A stretch of 64,000 nucleotides of DNA from Chondrilla cf. caribensis. Its lineage: Eukaryota; Porifera; Demospongiae; Chondrillida; Chondrillidae. Both the position numbers and the translations under genes were made by a program. The notes below the pieces were generated by a model. It was not told the DNA's origin. It did not search any database and saw nothing but the letters and a program-made list of their open reading frames with translations. Shown piece by piece: positions 26,601-38,431 of this stretch (positions are counted from its first letter, which is position 1; each line of letters begins with the position of its first letter). The DNA lies in contig OZ026564.1 in the NCBI GenBank assembly GCA_964020155.1, positions 1,492,174 through 1,556,173 on the forward strand, read 5' to 3'.

Positions 26601-29252
26601 TCAATGTTCAGAAACAGATTTTCTTTAACACCATTAACCATGTAAACCAAGACCATCACTTCCCTGTGACAATAGTTTGTACCTTCGCCCTCCGTATATA
26701 CATATGTGCAACCATGTATACAACCAAACATAAACGTACAGTACACGTATGGGCATACGTACCACGTGTATACTAGACAAATACACATACAGTATAAAAA
26801 CACTCTAAAACACATTTGTAACATATGGGTGCAAACATGCACATGCAAAACATTCATACAGGACATTTCTATTAATCTTCCAGTTCTTTATTTGCCAAAC
26901 ATTTTTTATTGTATACGTGTATTGTTTTCATTTAGACTTCCAGTACGTTACGCTTGTTGGATACATTATTAGATATAATAATTATATATATATATATTAT
27001 AATGTGTTCCTATGTGTAACCACAACAATGGATTTATATTATAATTTATATTGTGCGAAGAAAGCTGGCCGATTTCAAATGCCAAGAATTAGTATATGGG
27101 GTTGGAATTTGTGCGCTGAAGCTCCGCCGAATGTAACAACAGTATCAGCAAAGGTTCTTCTGAACCAAAGAAAGATGCCCAAGTAATTCGAGTGTGCAGG
27201 GGGCGGCAGCCCCACAAATTTTTGAACTGTAAGTACTTGCTGTCTACCATACAGACATAATATTGGCGGCCACTGCAATTATGTGCGTGGGTCGCCAACT
27301 ATTGACTCCGCTTCGGGATGGAAACAATTAACCTCGCTCACGCTTGGTAATAAACAGTTGTGAATTCTTCAGTTAAAATGCCAAATTCATTGACGTGTTT
27401 AATTTCTGAAATGAATTGCAGCAAATTACGGAGAATTCGCTATATGTTAAACATACACGTATCAACATAAGTATGTGGACATTGAGCCACATAACACCAA
27501 ATGTAACATCTTTCTCACAGGGTGGTCCAATGAAGTTAGTGTGATGAATCTCAAGAATAGTTCACAGCCTGATTCAACAGAAATTGAGGTAACATTTGCT
27601 GAACTTGTCAATTCTGTGATGGCCTGTTTTATCTCCTCCCTTAGACCAAGCAATGTCCCAGCTACAGTCATGAAAACAAAACTATTCGGAAAACCACAAT
27701 GTCATGCCAATGCAAAAATACACAAGATAGTTTTGGCTTACAGTCAAACTTGTTAAGTAAGTACCTTGAAAGGCACAACAAATCTGTACTTCTTATCAGA
27801 GGTACTTACTGTCAGTACTGGTTGACATGGTGTATATAAGCTAGGGACTGAGTGAAGTGTACTTACTAATCAGGAGTATGTACTAACACAGGTACTTACA
27901 AAGCAAGTTGCACTGTATATAAATCTCACATTGAGCTATTCTTGCGTATCCAGACCATTACCCTGGTTCCATTGTTTTTAAATGGTCACCAGCTGCCTTG
28001 GGTCTGGCTACGCAAGACTAAACAATATAAGCATGGTTGGGTATTCTTTTAAGATGAATTCTCTTAATATCTAATAAACAGCTTAAAACAGGGGAGGGAT
28101 GAAAATACAGTGAATACTCGTTAATCTGCCTCAATTCGTTTTCAAAGTATACAGTGGATTAACGAGTTTGGTGGATTAACTGGATATTCATTGGTACTTG
28201 TACATAATATTGGGACTGGGAAATTGTGGTGGATTAAAAGGTTTGGCAGATGAAGAGGTGATGGATTAACGAGAATTCACTGTATGTGATACATGCATTT
28301 CACTGCATTAACTACAGTACTTCTTTATACCGATACATATGTAAAAATTGCCATCATCTTTATGGTTCACAAACAATATTAAATACATTGGTATATACTA
28401 CAATGTACATATCATGCTGCTGGTATTCAATGGCATGAACATACCTTTGCTATTTCTGATGAGTTCCAATAGTGTTTGGATAGCTGCCACTGCCGCTGAT
28501 GACTTTTCATTGGACAAATAGTTTTGAAAACACTGCAGGACATCTAGAAATTGAAGAAAATGGTGTGCGTGCGTGTGTGTGTGTGTGTGTGCGCCTGCAC
28601 TTAATTGTGTGTGTGTCCGTGTGTACATGTGTACTGGATATGGGAAAGTATGGTAAGATTATGGACAATGCTGCCTGGCCAATACAAATACTAGTCCAAC
28701 ACACAAATTCTTTAGTTTGCACACAAATTGTTTCCTTGTAGTGCAGGTGTATGTTCCATGTTGTAGAACGCACGTAATTTAATTATAACCACCATATTTC
28801 TTAGCGGACCGGACTACGTGAAACGGGTATTTAGATTGATAGCGTCCCACTTCACTTTGTAACCTTCGGTGGTAGTACACTTGACAGTAGAGCATAATCT
28901 GAAATAATCGTAGTGAAAGAAGTTGCCCCTGAATAGACATATGTCTAGTGCTACTATCTAACCGATGATATGGTAGCTCACGGGCTAGGGTTGGTGACTT
29001 CCGATCGAGAAATATGCCCGCGTTAAAATCAACGAATATGAAATTGTCTCGACCTACCACTGGGATGTTCGAGTGTGTTTCTAAAATCTTCAAGTTTAAT
29101 TATGGTTTAATTCCATGGAAAAAACTTGGGTCTATGTTCCAATCAACAACTCACCAACTCCAAAAGTGGCCATTTTATTCAAGCAATATTATTGCGCAAT
29201 TACACCTGCAGACGCTTCTAACATTTTTGCGGGAATTACTTTCTCCATTCAT
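21831..29252 (-). CDS. EIF2B1: Translation initiation factor eIF2B subunit alpha
   Basis: Ten coding exons on the minus strand, in order: 29240-29252, 28445-28543, 27519-27661, 26127-26163, 25852-25931, 24908-25020, 23972-24040, 23773-23848, 22975-23100, 21831-21971. All have AG/GT borders and compatible phases, and sum to 897 nt (298 residues; human protein 305). Landmarks: [78 protein letters not shown], and the C-terminus [20 protein letters not shown]. The protein is a regulatory subunit of the GDP-GTP exchange factor for eIF2 and senses phosphorylated eIF2 alpha. The 13-nt first exon (MNGE plus a split codon) is the least certain; it fits by phase and by alignment length. Introns hold MITEs and minisatellites. 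Confidence 0.93.
22026..22228 (-). mobile_element. Foldback MITE with TAA target duplication
   Basis: A 203-bp element in the last EIF2B1 intron starts 'atagcatccgttacc', ends 'catgtcttaaccac', and is flanked by TAA on both sides (22023-22025, 22229-22231). It is the reverse complement of the element at 45515-45706. Inside are two stem-loops: 'ggttaagacatgg' with 'ccatgtcttaacc', and 'tagcatccgtta' with 'aacggatgcta'. A TTA/TAA target is typical of PIF/Harbinger elements, but the ends are not simple terminal inverted repeats, so the superfamily is tentative. Confidence 0.75.
24253..24298. repeat. 18-bp-arm inverted repeat
   Basis: The arms 'aatgcaaaacaaacaaac' (24253-24270) and 'gtttgtttgttttgcatt' (24281-24298) are perfect reverse complements around a 10-bp loop, within an EIF2B1 intron. 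It can form a stable hairpin. Confidence 0.85.
24499..24536. repeat. Perfect 38-bp palindrome
   Basis: The left half 'gtataaaatagtataattg' is followed immediately by its exact reverse complement, with no spacer. It lies in the intron between the sixth and seventh EIF2B1 coding exons and directly precedes a 33-bp minisatellite that shares the 'ttttatac' end. Confidence 0.95.
24547..24690. repeat. 33-bp minisatellite, ~4.5 copies
   Basis: Units of the type 'cacataataactcacatttt' plus 'atacataacat' repeat about four and a half times, with a shortened third-to-fourth unit. The open frame across it (His-Asn-Ile-rich) is a by-product of a period divisible by three. Confidence 0.85.
25480..25846. 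repeat. 22-bp minisatellite beside an EIF2B1 splice donor
   Basis: The unit 'gtatacagagtagccaaaga' plus 'ca' repeats about 14 times perfectly or nearly so from 25537, with degenerate units from 25480. On the gene's strand it starts a few bases after the 5' splice site that follows exon 25852-25931. Because 22 is not divisible by three, all three minus frames cycle through the same peptide and stay open. Confidence 0.95.
26430..26597. repeat. (CA)n microsatellite in EIF2B1 intron
   Basis: Imperfect 'caccc' and 'caaatacaca' units pass into a long CA tract (about 26485-26597). It marks the left side of the sequence later shared with copy B of the segmental duplication (from about 26730). Confidence 0.9.
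27045..27240 (-). mobile_element. Diverged copy of the 63604-63987 MITE
   Basis: The segment matching 'ggccgatttc', 'gcaaaggttcttc' and 'ggcggcagcccca' is a diverged reverse-complement relative of the internal part of the element at 63604-63987. Its ends are eroded. It sits in an EIF2B1 intron. Confidence 0.6.
28108..28282. mobile_element. Tc1/mariner-pogo type MITE
   Basis: This 175-bp element has 19-bp terminal inverted repeats 'cagtgaatactcgttaatc' and 'gattaacgagaattcactg' (one mismatch) and is flanked by TA on each side, the target of the Tc1/mariner superfamily. Internal 'ggattaacgag' copies repeat the end sequence. It lies in an EIF2B1 intron and has no coding capacity. Confidence 0.85.
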
Positions 29253-30338
29253 ATTAGCACTGCAGTTCGAGGTCAGTTTTGAGCGATGCCACATTCACTC
29301 AGTGATACGAACTCGGAGACGCGATTATCGCTAAGGAATTTTATCCGGGGATATAATCAAAACCGGGGAGGTCAAATTCACCTAATTTGCGGAGTGTGGA
29401 CTGATTATGCGGACGGGTATGCGGAAGGTGGACGGAGTGTGCCAAAATCATCACTACTTTCAGCGAAACTCTCCATTGCAGACGAATCTACATACAACTG
29501 AAATAACCGTGCTGTTTCATGAACAAAGGTTTTCCCCTGCTTACCAGAAAGAGTTTTAAACAGATTACAGGCTGTTCGTTCAAGATAGGCTTTTCGTTCA
29601 CCGTGTCGCTGGCGTCATCGTCGTTTACGGCTGTTTATCCTTTTATCCCTAGCATTTGCAATAGGAAAGGTTGTATCAGGCTGATTCGAGTCATGTTGAG
29701 TACAGTATTTTCCGAGGCGTCCAGGTTGACAGTTGATACATCTCTACTGATCTAACACAAATGCATGCAGTTACGGCACTTGGCGGATTTATTACATCGA
29801 CAACAATACATTGGGAAACTATTCTGTTATGCGGGTAATTGTTGAACAATGTCTTAAATCGCCCGTCGTCCGCACTCACAAATACTAAAGATATCTTCGT
29901 ACTTGCGGGTCCGCATTTTAGTTACTAAAGTACAGGTCCGCGGTCCGCATATTTGGCACAACCAAATTCACCGGGACACCGGAAGTGTAGCCGGGGTGCC
30001 CCGCGTCGACTCGGAACTGGCCATGGGAAGCTCGCTTAGACTCACCCATGCATGCAAATAGCTATATAGCCTAGAGGTAGGCTAGGATAACATTACGTAC
30101 TGTACAGAAAGAAAGTCACAACGAGCGAGGATAGATTTGAGATCTATATAAAGTGAAGCTCAAGTTTAACTTGGAAAAAGGTATTATTATACAAGACTCA
30201 GTTTAGCACATTTTCAATTATTTGATGCCAGAATTATATTAATTGTCTGTATGGTGCACAGTCGTGTTCAAATCCACGTAACTTTAATATATTTTGTCAT
30301 TGGAATCGATCATGTATATGCATTTTATTTCTGCGTAG
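29253..30338. other. Divergent promoter region between EIF2B1 and C2 gene A
   Basis: This interval separates the EIF2B1 start (minus) from the C2-protein start (plus). The stretch around 29994-30338 is nearly the same in copy B (49310-49670), including 'gatctatataaagtgaagct' (30140), which contains a TATA-like 'tatataaa'. It is likely to hold the C2 gene promoter and a 5' leader exon, because an intron acceptor sits directly before the C2 ATG. B lacks about 600 bp of the middle part (29340-29990). Confidence 0.45.
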
Positions 30339-30887
30339 ATGTGGTTAGTCCTCGCTTTCGGCGTTTTTGCCCTGCCATCGATTGAGGGGAGAGTAACAGA
30401 CTATGTTTCAGGCCCGCTGGTGGTCAATGTTGTGAAAGCAACCAACCTAAAGAACACCGACGAGCCCTGGTCCACAGCAGATCCTTTTGTAAAACTCTGT
30501 GCTTATGGCTATACGTCTGTGTCGTTTCCTGCAGTCTCTACGGACTTTGTGTTCCCTGACATTCGCATTCCAATTTCTGTACCCAAGGAAACTGCCGTAA
30601 AATCAGAAACTCTCAACCCGGTATGGAATACAGACATTTCTTTTGGACATGGCGATTGGACGCATTTTGAAATTCAAGTTTGGGACGCTGATTCCGGCCT
30701 TCAATTTGGTGATGATGAAATGACTGTAAAGCATCGTGTTGAAATTCTCACTTCTTGCAGTGATCCCATAACTCGTTCCAACACTGAGACGAAGGAAACT
30801 TGCGGTGGGAGGGTTGCGTATCATTGCTCTACGACAACATACAACGAACAAATCTATTTTAGTTACCGAATGGATTACCAGTATTGA
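30339..30887 (+). CDS. Secreted single C2-domain protein, copy A
   Basis: 182 residues. A signal peptide (residues 1-18, MWLVLAFGVFALPSIEG) is followed by one C2 domain: LVVNVVKATNL strand, a Ca-loop with D residues (TADPFVKL), a NPVWNTDISFGHGDW segment and a second Ca-loop (WDADSGLQFGDDEM). Two cysteines near 148-160 and a C-terminal strand SYRMDYQY follow. The NPVW-FG-VWD pattern is most like the C2 domain of perforins; C2 domains bind membranes in a Ca-dependent way. The MACPF part is absent, so it is a free C2 module acting outside the cell. An AG acceptor (30337-30338) abuts the ATG, so there is an intron in the 5' leader. It pairs with copy B at 49671-50213. Confidence 0.85.
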   Translation: MWLVLAFGVFALPSIEGRVTDYVSGPLVVNVVKATNLKNTDEPWSTADPFVKLCAYGYTSVSFPAVSTDFVFPDIRIPISVPKETAVKSETLNPVWNTDISFGHGDWTHFEIQVWDADSGLQFGDDEMTVKHRVEILTSCSDPITRSNTETKETCGGRVAYHCSTTTYNEQIYFSYRMDYQY

Positions 30888-31559
30888 TATTGGTTGGGAA
30901 TCCTGTCAGAATATTGGGAAACCCAGATAATTGATAAATCAATCACTGTTAGATTAGGTAGAACACATACATTAAATCAGTTTTATATCATTCATTTTTT
31001 CACTGTTACATGCACGTAGTAATCAAGTTCAGTCCAATTATGTTATTATAATAATCAAAAGTTTTGATTTGATTTTATAACAAATCGTTTCTTAAATTAT
31101 GCCATGAAATGAAACATAATATTGTGCTTGTGCACAATTACATATTTTATATACATATATACATACTATGAAAATTGACATATCATTGGAGTACAATAGT
31201 GTATGGATACATATTGTGCATAATATATTGTGCACAAACACATAATACATTCACCCATATACACCTACACACATGCACACATACACACTGCATGCACACA
31301 TATGCAGATGCATGCAAGCACACCTCGCACATACACATGATCAACCACAAGTATGTTCATCCCGACTCAACATTCTATTCCATAATACTGATGCACTGTA
31401 TGGTACACACTTGAGACACACATACTATATGTAAACATAAACCATTTTTAAAACACATAAATGTGCACAGATGCATGCATCTGCACAAACACACAGCATT
31501 CAAACAGACACAATTGATGCCAAAGGGAACATTTCCTAGTTCACTTATTTGGAGTACAG

Positions 31560-31816
31560 ACTATGTTAATTGAAGCAGCTCCGGTCTAAGAAATTGTACC
31601 ATTCTCCACCAGGACTCTCAATTAGACCAAGGGAGTAGTGAAATGTGAACAAGACATGATCAACCAGACGTCTGTTTGTGCTGACTCAGCCCACTATTCC
31701 ATAGTATTGTAATTATACAGTAATTGTGTATACATAATTGACTGTATCATTACTTACACAAACTACAATTACATTATTACTTACACAAACACACACAATA
31801 CACACACACACACACG

Positions 31817-31879
<63 letters not shown>

Positions 31880-31952
31880 GCACCCACTCACACACTCACA
31901 TACACACACACGTACGCACGCACACACACACAGACACACACACACTCACTCA

Positions 31953-31998
<46 letters not shown>

Positions 31999-32441
31999 CA
32001 CACACACACATACACAGGCGGTATAGACAGACATACACATAATGTAAACATAATAGTCCTTGTATAAAAACACACACATGCATCTGCACATACATACACA
32101 CAGCATACACACATATATACAAACAGACAAAATGGTGCCACAGGGAACATTTCCTAGTTCATTGTCTATCAGGAGCACAGACTATGTTAATTGAAGCAGT
32201 TCTGGTCTAAGAAATTGTACCATTCTCCACAAGGACTCTCCATTAGACCAAGAGAGTAGTGAAATGTGAACAAGACATGATCAACCAGACGTCTGTTTGT
32301 GCTGACTCAGCCCACTATTCCATAGCATTGTAATTATACAGTAATTGTGTATACATAATTGACTGTATCATTACTTACACAAACTACAATTACATTATTA
32401 CTTACACAAACACACACATAATACACACACACACACACACG

Positions 32442-32508
<67 letters not shown>

Positions 32509-32581
32509 GCACCCGCTCACACACTCACATACACACACACGTACGCACGCACACACACACAGACACACACACACTCACTCA

Positions 32582-32629
<48 letters not shown>

Positions 32630-33059
32630 CACACACACATACACAGGCGGTATAGACAGACATACACATAATGTAAACATAATATGTCCTTGTATAAAAA
32701 CACACACATGCATCTGTACATACATACACACAGCATACACACATATATACAAACAGACACAAATGGTGCCACAGGGAACATTTCCTAGTTCATTGTCTAT
32801 CAGGAGCACAGAGTTAATTGAGGCAGTTCTGGTTTAAGAAATTGTACCATTCTCCACCAGGACTCTCCATTAGACCAAGAGAGTAGTGAAATGTGAACAA
32901 GACATGATCAACCAGATGTCTGTTTGTGCTGACTCAGCCCACTATTCCATAGTATTGTAATTATACAGTAATTGTGTATACATAATTGACTGTATCATTA
33001 CTTACACAAACTACAATTACATTATTACTTACACAAACACACACATAATACACACACAC

Positions 33060-33123
<64 letters not shown>

Positions 33124-33206
33124 GCACCCACTCACACACTCACATACACACACACGTACGCACGCATACACACACAGACACACACACACTCACTCACTCA
33201 CACCCA

Positions 33207-33252
<46 letters not shown>

Positions 33253-33500
33253 CACACACACACATACACAGGCGGTATAGACAGACATACACATAATGTA
33301 AACATAATATGTCCTTGTATAAAAACACACACATGCATCTGCACATACATACACACAGCATACACACATATATACAAACAGACACAATTGGTGCCACAGG
33401 GAACATTTCCTAGTTCATTGTCTATCAGGAGCACAGAGTTAATTGAGGCAGTTCTGGTCTAAGAAATTGTACCATTCTCCACCAGGACTCTCCATTAGAC
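31560..33500. repeat. Tripled ~620-bp unit with (CA)n arrays
   Basis: The unit start 'ggtctaagaaattgtaccat' recurs at about 31584, 32206, 32835 and 33458. Three full units of about 622-629 bp each carry two (CA)n tracts, a 'ctcactcactcac' stretch and 'ggcggtatagacagacatac'. Copy B has only one unit plus a partial (about 50915-51760), so the expansion happened in A after the segmental duplication. Open frames are low-complexity. Confidence 0.9.
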
Positions 33501-34026
33501 CAAGGGAGTAGTGAAATGTGAACAAGACATGATTGACCACCTGTCTGTTCCTTTTGGCTCAGCCCACTATCCCATAATACTGTAATATTCACAATAGTAA
33601 TGATACGTAAATTAATGCATAATTTCAACTACCTAATACTTAAAACATTATTTACTGTGAAAATTAGTATAGTATAGTACAGTTTTATTGAGCATCAAAT
33701 TCAACGAGAAAGGTTACATATACTCGCTGCAGAGTGCTTGGAATCATTCTGTTGAACAGATTTCAGCCCTACTGGTGAGTTTTTCAGCTGAAATTAAATT
33801 TCTGGTATATTCTTAACCGGGATCAATCCAACACAAGTGGAATCTATTGGTAAGTAATTTAAAAGATAAACCAGCCATTCTAATAGTGAAAATTTGATCC
33901 TATACAGTGTTATTGTGACAATGTACTGTAGTACCTGTAATAGAGCTTAGCCTTATGTGCGAGGACTGTCTGTAACCTGAAACCTTATTATTATTTGTTT
34001 TATGGTAATGCCCCTGTGAATTTAAG

Positions 34027-34280
34027 TGTGCATTTAATTCTTGTACTGCATAATTGTTTGAGCATGTCCTATTTGTTCCAATTTACTCACATATGCCCAC
34101 AGCGAAGACCTCTGTACCATATCCTTTTGTGTGGTCATATTCTTGACTGTGTAATATACTCTTTACTTGAGTTGTATTGTAATAGTGATTCTGCGTTAAG
34201 TTAATGATGTAGTACTTGCTGGAGTACATTGCCAGTACGCATATAGCTAGCGACGATCGCAGTAATATAACTTTGGGACA
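34027..34280 (+). repeat. 5' LTR-like direct repeat, copy A
   Basis: A ~254-bp segment starting 'tgtgcatttaattc' and ending 'ctttgggaca' recurs, diverged, at about 37905-38111 in the same orientation. It starts with TG and ends with CA, and is followed by 'tttggtggcagcaacgggat', a sequence of the kind seen at tRNA primer-binding sites of LTR retrotransposons. The same pair exists in copy B. Confidence 0.55.
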
Positions 34281-34639
34281 TTTGGTGGCAGCAACGGGAT
34301 ATCTTCGAAAGACCTTATTCGTTAAAACGTCTGCAAAATTAGAGCGTTGAATTACGTCTAGCGAAGTACGTATATACGCAGTTCGAGGAATCGACGCCTC
34401 TGATGTAGCTAACTTTTTGCGACAGCAACAAAGAACATTAGGATCGTTATATAAAGGGACAGTGACATGAAAAAACATGTTAGCTTGAAATTACCCCTCA
34501 AATATAGTTGGAAAACATCAATGGTGAAGTTCAAATTCGCTTCTGTCATCTGGGTGGGAAGCAATCGAGGGTTTAATAACAAATTACGCCGTATTTACGT
34601 CATATCGTCCATATTTCGTGACCTCTAAGAGGAAGGGTA

Positions 34640-35373
34640 GATGTCTGCAGGCCTTTCGGACAACGGTTTAGCGACTCTAATGGCCTTTCTTACAACAACG
34701 AAGGCGAAAACAATACTTGTTAAGAGTAGGGTAATTCAACTGAGGACGAAGAAGATGATTTCAGTCTTCTAGCAGCTCTTGAGATGGAGCCTTATCTGTC
34801 GAGCACGTCGCGGCAATTGACCAATCGGGGTCAGAAAGTGCCTTGGAAGAGGACCAAGGAGAAGCGATTCAAAGACTGGCTAACACTACCTGGTATGCGC
34901 ACGAATCGTGGAGCGTTATTTCGGTCACTGCTCTCGTTTATAACTGAAAACGGTAAAATTATTATATATAATGTGGACAGTGCGAATGCATACCTGATCC
35001 AACTGTTAGCGAGAGAGTGTATGCTGTCAGGAGATTCCCGAGGCAGAAGGAAAACTAAGAGAAAGGGATGTTTAGAATGCTGTGTCACAGATCATGAGGG
35101 GTTCAGATCAATTTGCCTGGACAGATGGGTACTGCAAACAGTCGCCTCGCAAATGCACCAGCAGTATTGCAAAAACAGTGGAACCAATGGTCCTACACAC
35201 TATGTTATTGTCTTTGCCTAACTCACTCGCATGTGGATGTGTGGATTTCATTTAAATCAGTAGCTTATCATACCCGGACACTATGTTACATGGCTCAAGG
35301 CAATTGGCAAGATGACGCTGGGAACACCTGGAAAGAAAAGCAAGTTGTGTTATCATCATCTGCTTTAAATTGA
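34640..35373 (+). pseudogene. P2X7 C-terminal-domain-like pseudogene, copy A
   Basis: Frameshifted pieces resemble the zinc-binding C-terminal region of P2X7-like proteins (Pfam P2RX7_C), which is abundant as stand-alone genes in cnidarians and sponges. Visible marks: a CVTDHEGFRSICLDRWVLQT-type stretch and, in another frame, a final 'VVLSS' segment equivalent to the cysteine-containing end in B. The acidic N-terminal part (ALEEDQGEAIQRLANTTWYA) is in a third frame. At least two frame changes are needed, so it is inactive. It lies between the two LTR-like repeats. Confidence 0.5.
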
Positions 35374-36339
35374 ATTAAAATTTAATTCCCATCTAACAGT
35401 ATGTTGGTTTTATAACATTTTAATTTTGAGCTGCATATTGTATTATTGTGATACTGCGTATATTATTACTACGTTCATATAAATGTGTTTAAAACATCAT
35501 CTCTATGAATTGAATCGTCCATGTGCAATGCTTGGCAATTGAGGACATTTGTGCTGAATAGCAATGAAGGTATTTGATATTCAGAGCAGCCAGGCATTAG
35601 CACAACAGACTTTTTGGGACTATATTATGAAGGCTAATCTCACTCTCAGCTTTGCCATTGCATCCAGTAGTGACACATTGTTAGGACATTTGGAAATAAT
35701 ATTATATTAATTTTATCGAATTTAGAGTTAAATCGTCACATAATCACTTTCCATGCACGTTCACCGGACTTCAGCTGTGATGGAGGAAAAACGTGAACAG
35801 CCACATCTGTCAGTGGAAATGAGCTACTCTGATGATAAAGACACCAATATAGACCCCGTCATACCCCGTCCGCATAATCAGTCCACGGTCCGCGTGAACG
35901 GTCTACATTTTAGGCACAACCTTGTGATTAGGAAGGATGTTTGTGCTGAATAGTGATGGAGGTATTTAATTTTGATAATCAGAGGGAGGAACATCCCTTT
36001 TCAAGCAGTCGGGCATTAGCACAACAGAATTGTTGAGCATATATGAAGGCTAAACTCAGCCTCAGCTTTGCTATTGCATCCAGCAGTAACACATCGTTAA
36101 GGCATTTTTAACGAGATAAATCGCCGCAAATCAGCGGAAATCACTAGTAAATTGTACTGGGAACGTTGTTAGAGGGTTAGGAATCAGCAGAAGAGGAGCA
36201 GCTGCACACCTGCTGGGAATGGGATCTAGAAAGGCTGTGACTTCTAATGCCGGGGTTTCAATGAGTCTCGCGTATGTCCCTAGCCTCTTTCCTGATGGTG
36301 TTGTTGAGTATTGTTTGAAGTGATCAAAACTGAATATCA

Positions 36340-36640
36340 CATAAATCGCACTGTATATGCAATGGTTGGCTACTGTGATAACGTTATATCCGAGAATGAG
36401 AGCTATAAGCAATTCGTTGGATGAGGCTATTGCTAGAGCATGCAGACACCTGGGGTTTGAAGCTTTGAAGCCCCAACAATACAAGGCCATCACAAATTTT
36501 ATTGAGAGTGAAGACGTTTTACGATACTCCCCAGAAGTTTTGTACAATCACTTATTCTTGGTATCTACAGTAGGCCTTCAACTAAGTAGGATAGGCCATT
36601 CAATCGTTATGGTCATGCAAAGAATTGACACTTATTAAAA
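36340..36640 (+). pseudogene. RecQ-like helicase fragment, copy A
   Basis: An open stretch includes HLGFEALKPQQYKAITNF, matching the Q-motif region at the start of RecQ-type DEAD/DEAH helicases. The motif I (Walker A) that should follow is destroyed (SPEVL in place of PTGFGKS). No downstream helicase motifs are found. It is a remnant within the LTR-like module. Confidence 0.55.
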
Positions 36641-37216
36641 GTTATCTCTGAAGTTTCAATATCTTTTTTTCTGCATGTAACTTGTTTCCGTGTCAAAAGT
36701 GTTCCTTCAACAGATACCAAACATTTTGGCGGCCATTCTGAACCTTTGCTTACACAGTGGGATCTACTTGATATTAAGTGTTCAATTGCGGCATCACTTC
36801 AAAGTCATTAATACTCAACTAGTGCCCCTAGTAGTGAGAGCTGGACACCAGTAACAGAAAAAGGAGCGTTTTGCACCAGACCCTTTTTCCAGCTTTCAAT
36901 AAGGAAGTGATCAGAAAACAAGGACTGGCTACACGAGATTAAGTCCCAACAGAGGAAGCATATGAAAGTGAGGGACGCCATTTTGAGACATTATGTCATG
37001 TAATATGCAAGTGATGTCGGAAATTCTGGAATGACTGCAGAAAGCTGAATAGGGAACGCATTGTGAGCTAATGACACGGATGCAAGAGAACTACCGACAA
37101 TGAGCGAAAGAACACAAAATGTTAGTGGAAAATGTAATGATAGCAATGCAACTTTATCAGTTAGTTCCAGAGATGCTAGCAGTGTGGGTGAGGAATAGTA
37201 AACCTAAAGGTTTGCA

Positions 37217-37720
37217 GTGAATGGCAGAGCAAGAATACATGTTGTCATCAAAGGTATTAATTCAGAAGGTACAAGAGCTGTAGAGAGGACCTGCAGGAAG
37301 TGCATTGAAGGAGACAGGGAGGTATTTGGAACTAATGAGATGAGAAGCCCATGCAACAGCCAAGGTGCTTCAGTGGATGGAAACGTTCAAGCCGAGCAGC
37401 AGTCTAATCCTTACCTGGGCAAGGTTTGGACTGTCACAGCTTAAGGAGGGGGGTAAGGTACAAGACCAAGCTTGATTTATCGAACAAGATTGTTCTATTG
37501 AGTATGGAGACCAAATGGGATTAACACAGAAGATGTGCTTTAATGTACGTAACTGGTAATACTATGTAGATACCAAGATATACTGTTAAATCTAGTGCAC
37601 AAAAATCCCTTGGGAGGTCATCTCAGGATTACACAGACCAAAGACTGCATACCGGAAAGGTACTACTGGTCAGAAGTTTTCCATGATCAGATCCAAGAGA
37701 CCAGTAACCACTAAGGATGC
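37217..37720 (+). pseudogene. Retroelement integrase-region remnant, copy A
   Basis: A short open stretch (37217-37444) of unknown family is shared with copy B (54688-54987). It is followed at about 37600-37700 by sequence that translates, with gaps, to a GGH...KTKD...ERYYW pattern like the H2C2 zinc motif preceding retroelement integrases. It is broken by frameshifts and stops. Confidence 0.35.
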
Positions 37721-37857
37721 CAGATTGTTACTCTGTTTGATTTCTGCCTAATTTTGCTGATGCAGCTGCATTCCCAAAAGATCTCACCAGGAAAGGAAGA
37801 CACGATAAAATTATCTGGCTTTTGTAGTATAAGCATGCCTTTGATCACCTTAGAAAA

Positions 37858-37860
<3 letters not shown>

Positions 37861-37913
<53 letters not shown>

Positions 37914-38111
37914 AGTTATTGTACTGTGTAATTACTTGTTTTAGCATGCACATGTTCTACTTATTATGCATTTGTGAAGCTTGGAGCATATGCCCCTATA
38001 TACCATACCCATTTATGTTGTTATGTACTTGTTAAGTGTTGTAGTAAAATCTTGTTGGAGTGCATTTGCCATCATGCATAGCAACGATTGCAGTAGTATA
38101 AGTTTTAGACA
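37861..38111 (+). repeat. (TG)n tract and 3' LTR-like repeat, copy A
   Basis: A TG tract (37861-37911) runs into a ~205-bp segment related to 34027-34280, ending 'tttagaca'. The TG tract may have grown from the TGTG start of the LTR. This repeat ends about 320 bp upstream of the C80/RTX start codon. Confidence 0.5.
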
Positions 38112-38404
38112 ACTATGCTATAGTACACTGTGCAATCTGACTCAGACTTCAGATGTTTCTTTCTCAATGTGTACATATTTGAATCCCTCAACATGAAAAC
38201 ATGTTTAATTTACCTGGCAAACAAACAAAACAGCTGAAATAGTCCTAAATTCATAATCAGCTGTGGTTGTGATTAGAATCTTCTTGTGTTGTGTAGAACA
38301 TTTAGGTAATATTTCCCAATTGTTCAGGAAGCACAAGAATAATAGTAATATACAATATATAATAATATGATATAATTTTGTCAGTATGATATCCTTCTCC
38401 CTGT

Positions 38405-38406
38405 AG
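38405..38406 (+). promoter_or_regulatory. 5'-leader intron acceptor, C80/RTX copy A
   Basis: 'ccttctccctgtag' followed by 'gtgttccatcaccc' is a good 3' splice site 25 bp before the ATG at 38432. The equivalent site in copy B is 'ctttctccctgcag' (AG at 56030-56031), also 25 bp before its ATG. Conservation in both copies supports an untranslated first exon upstream. Confidence 0.6.
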
Positions 38407-38431
38407 GTGTTCCATCACCCAACATAGAAGG

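Noticed and set aside
27045..27240. Possible exon of EIF2B1 or a nearby gene
   Set aside because: The sequence is a relative of the MITE at 63604-63987 and carries no conserved frame.
34083..34478. 131-residue minus frame across the LTR-like repeat
   Set aside because: It lies over repeated non-coding sequence and is disrupted in copy B.
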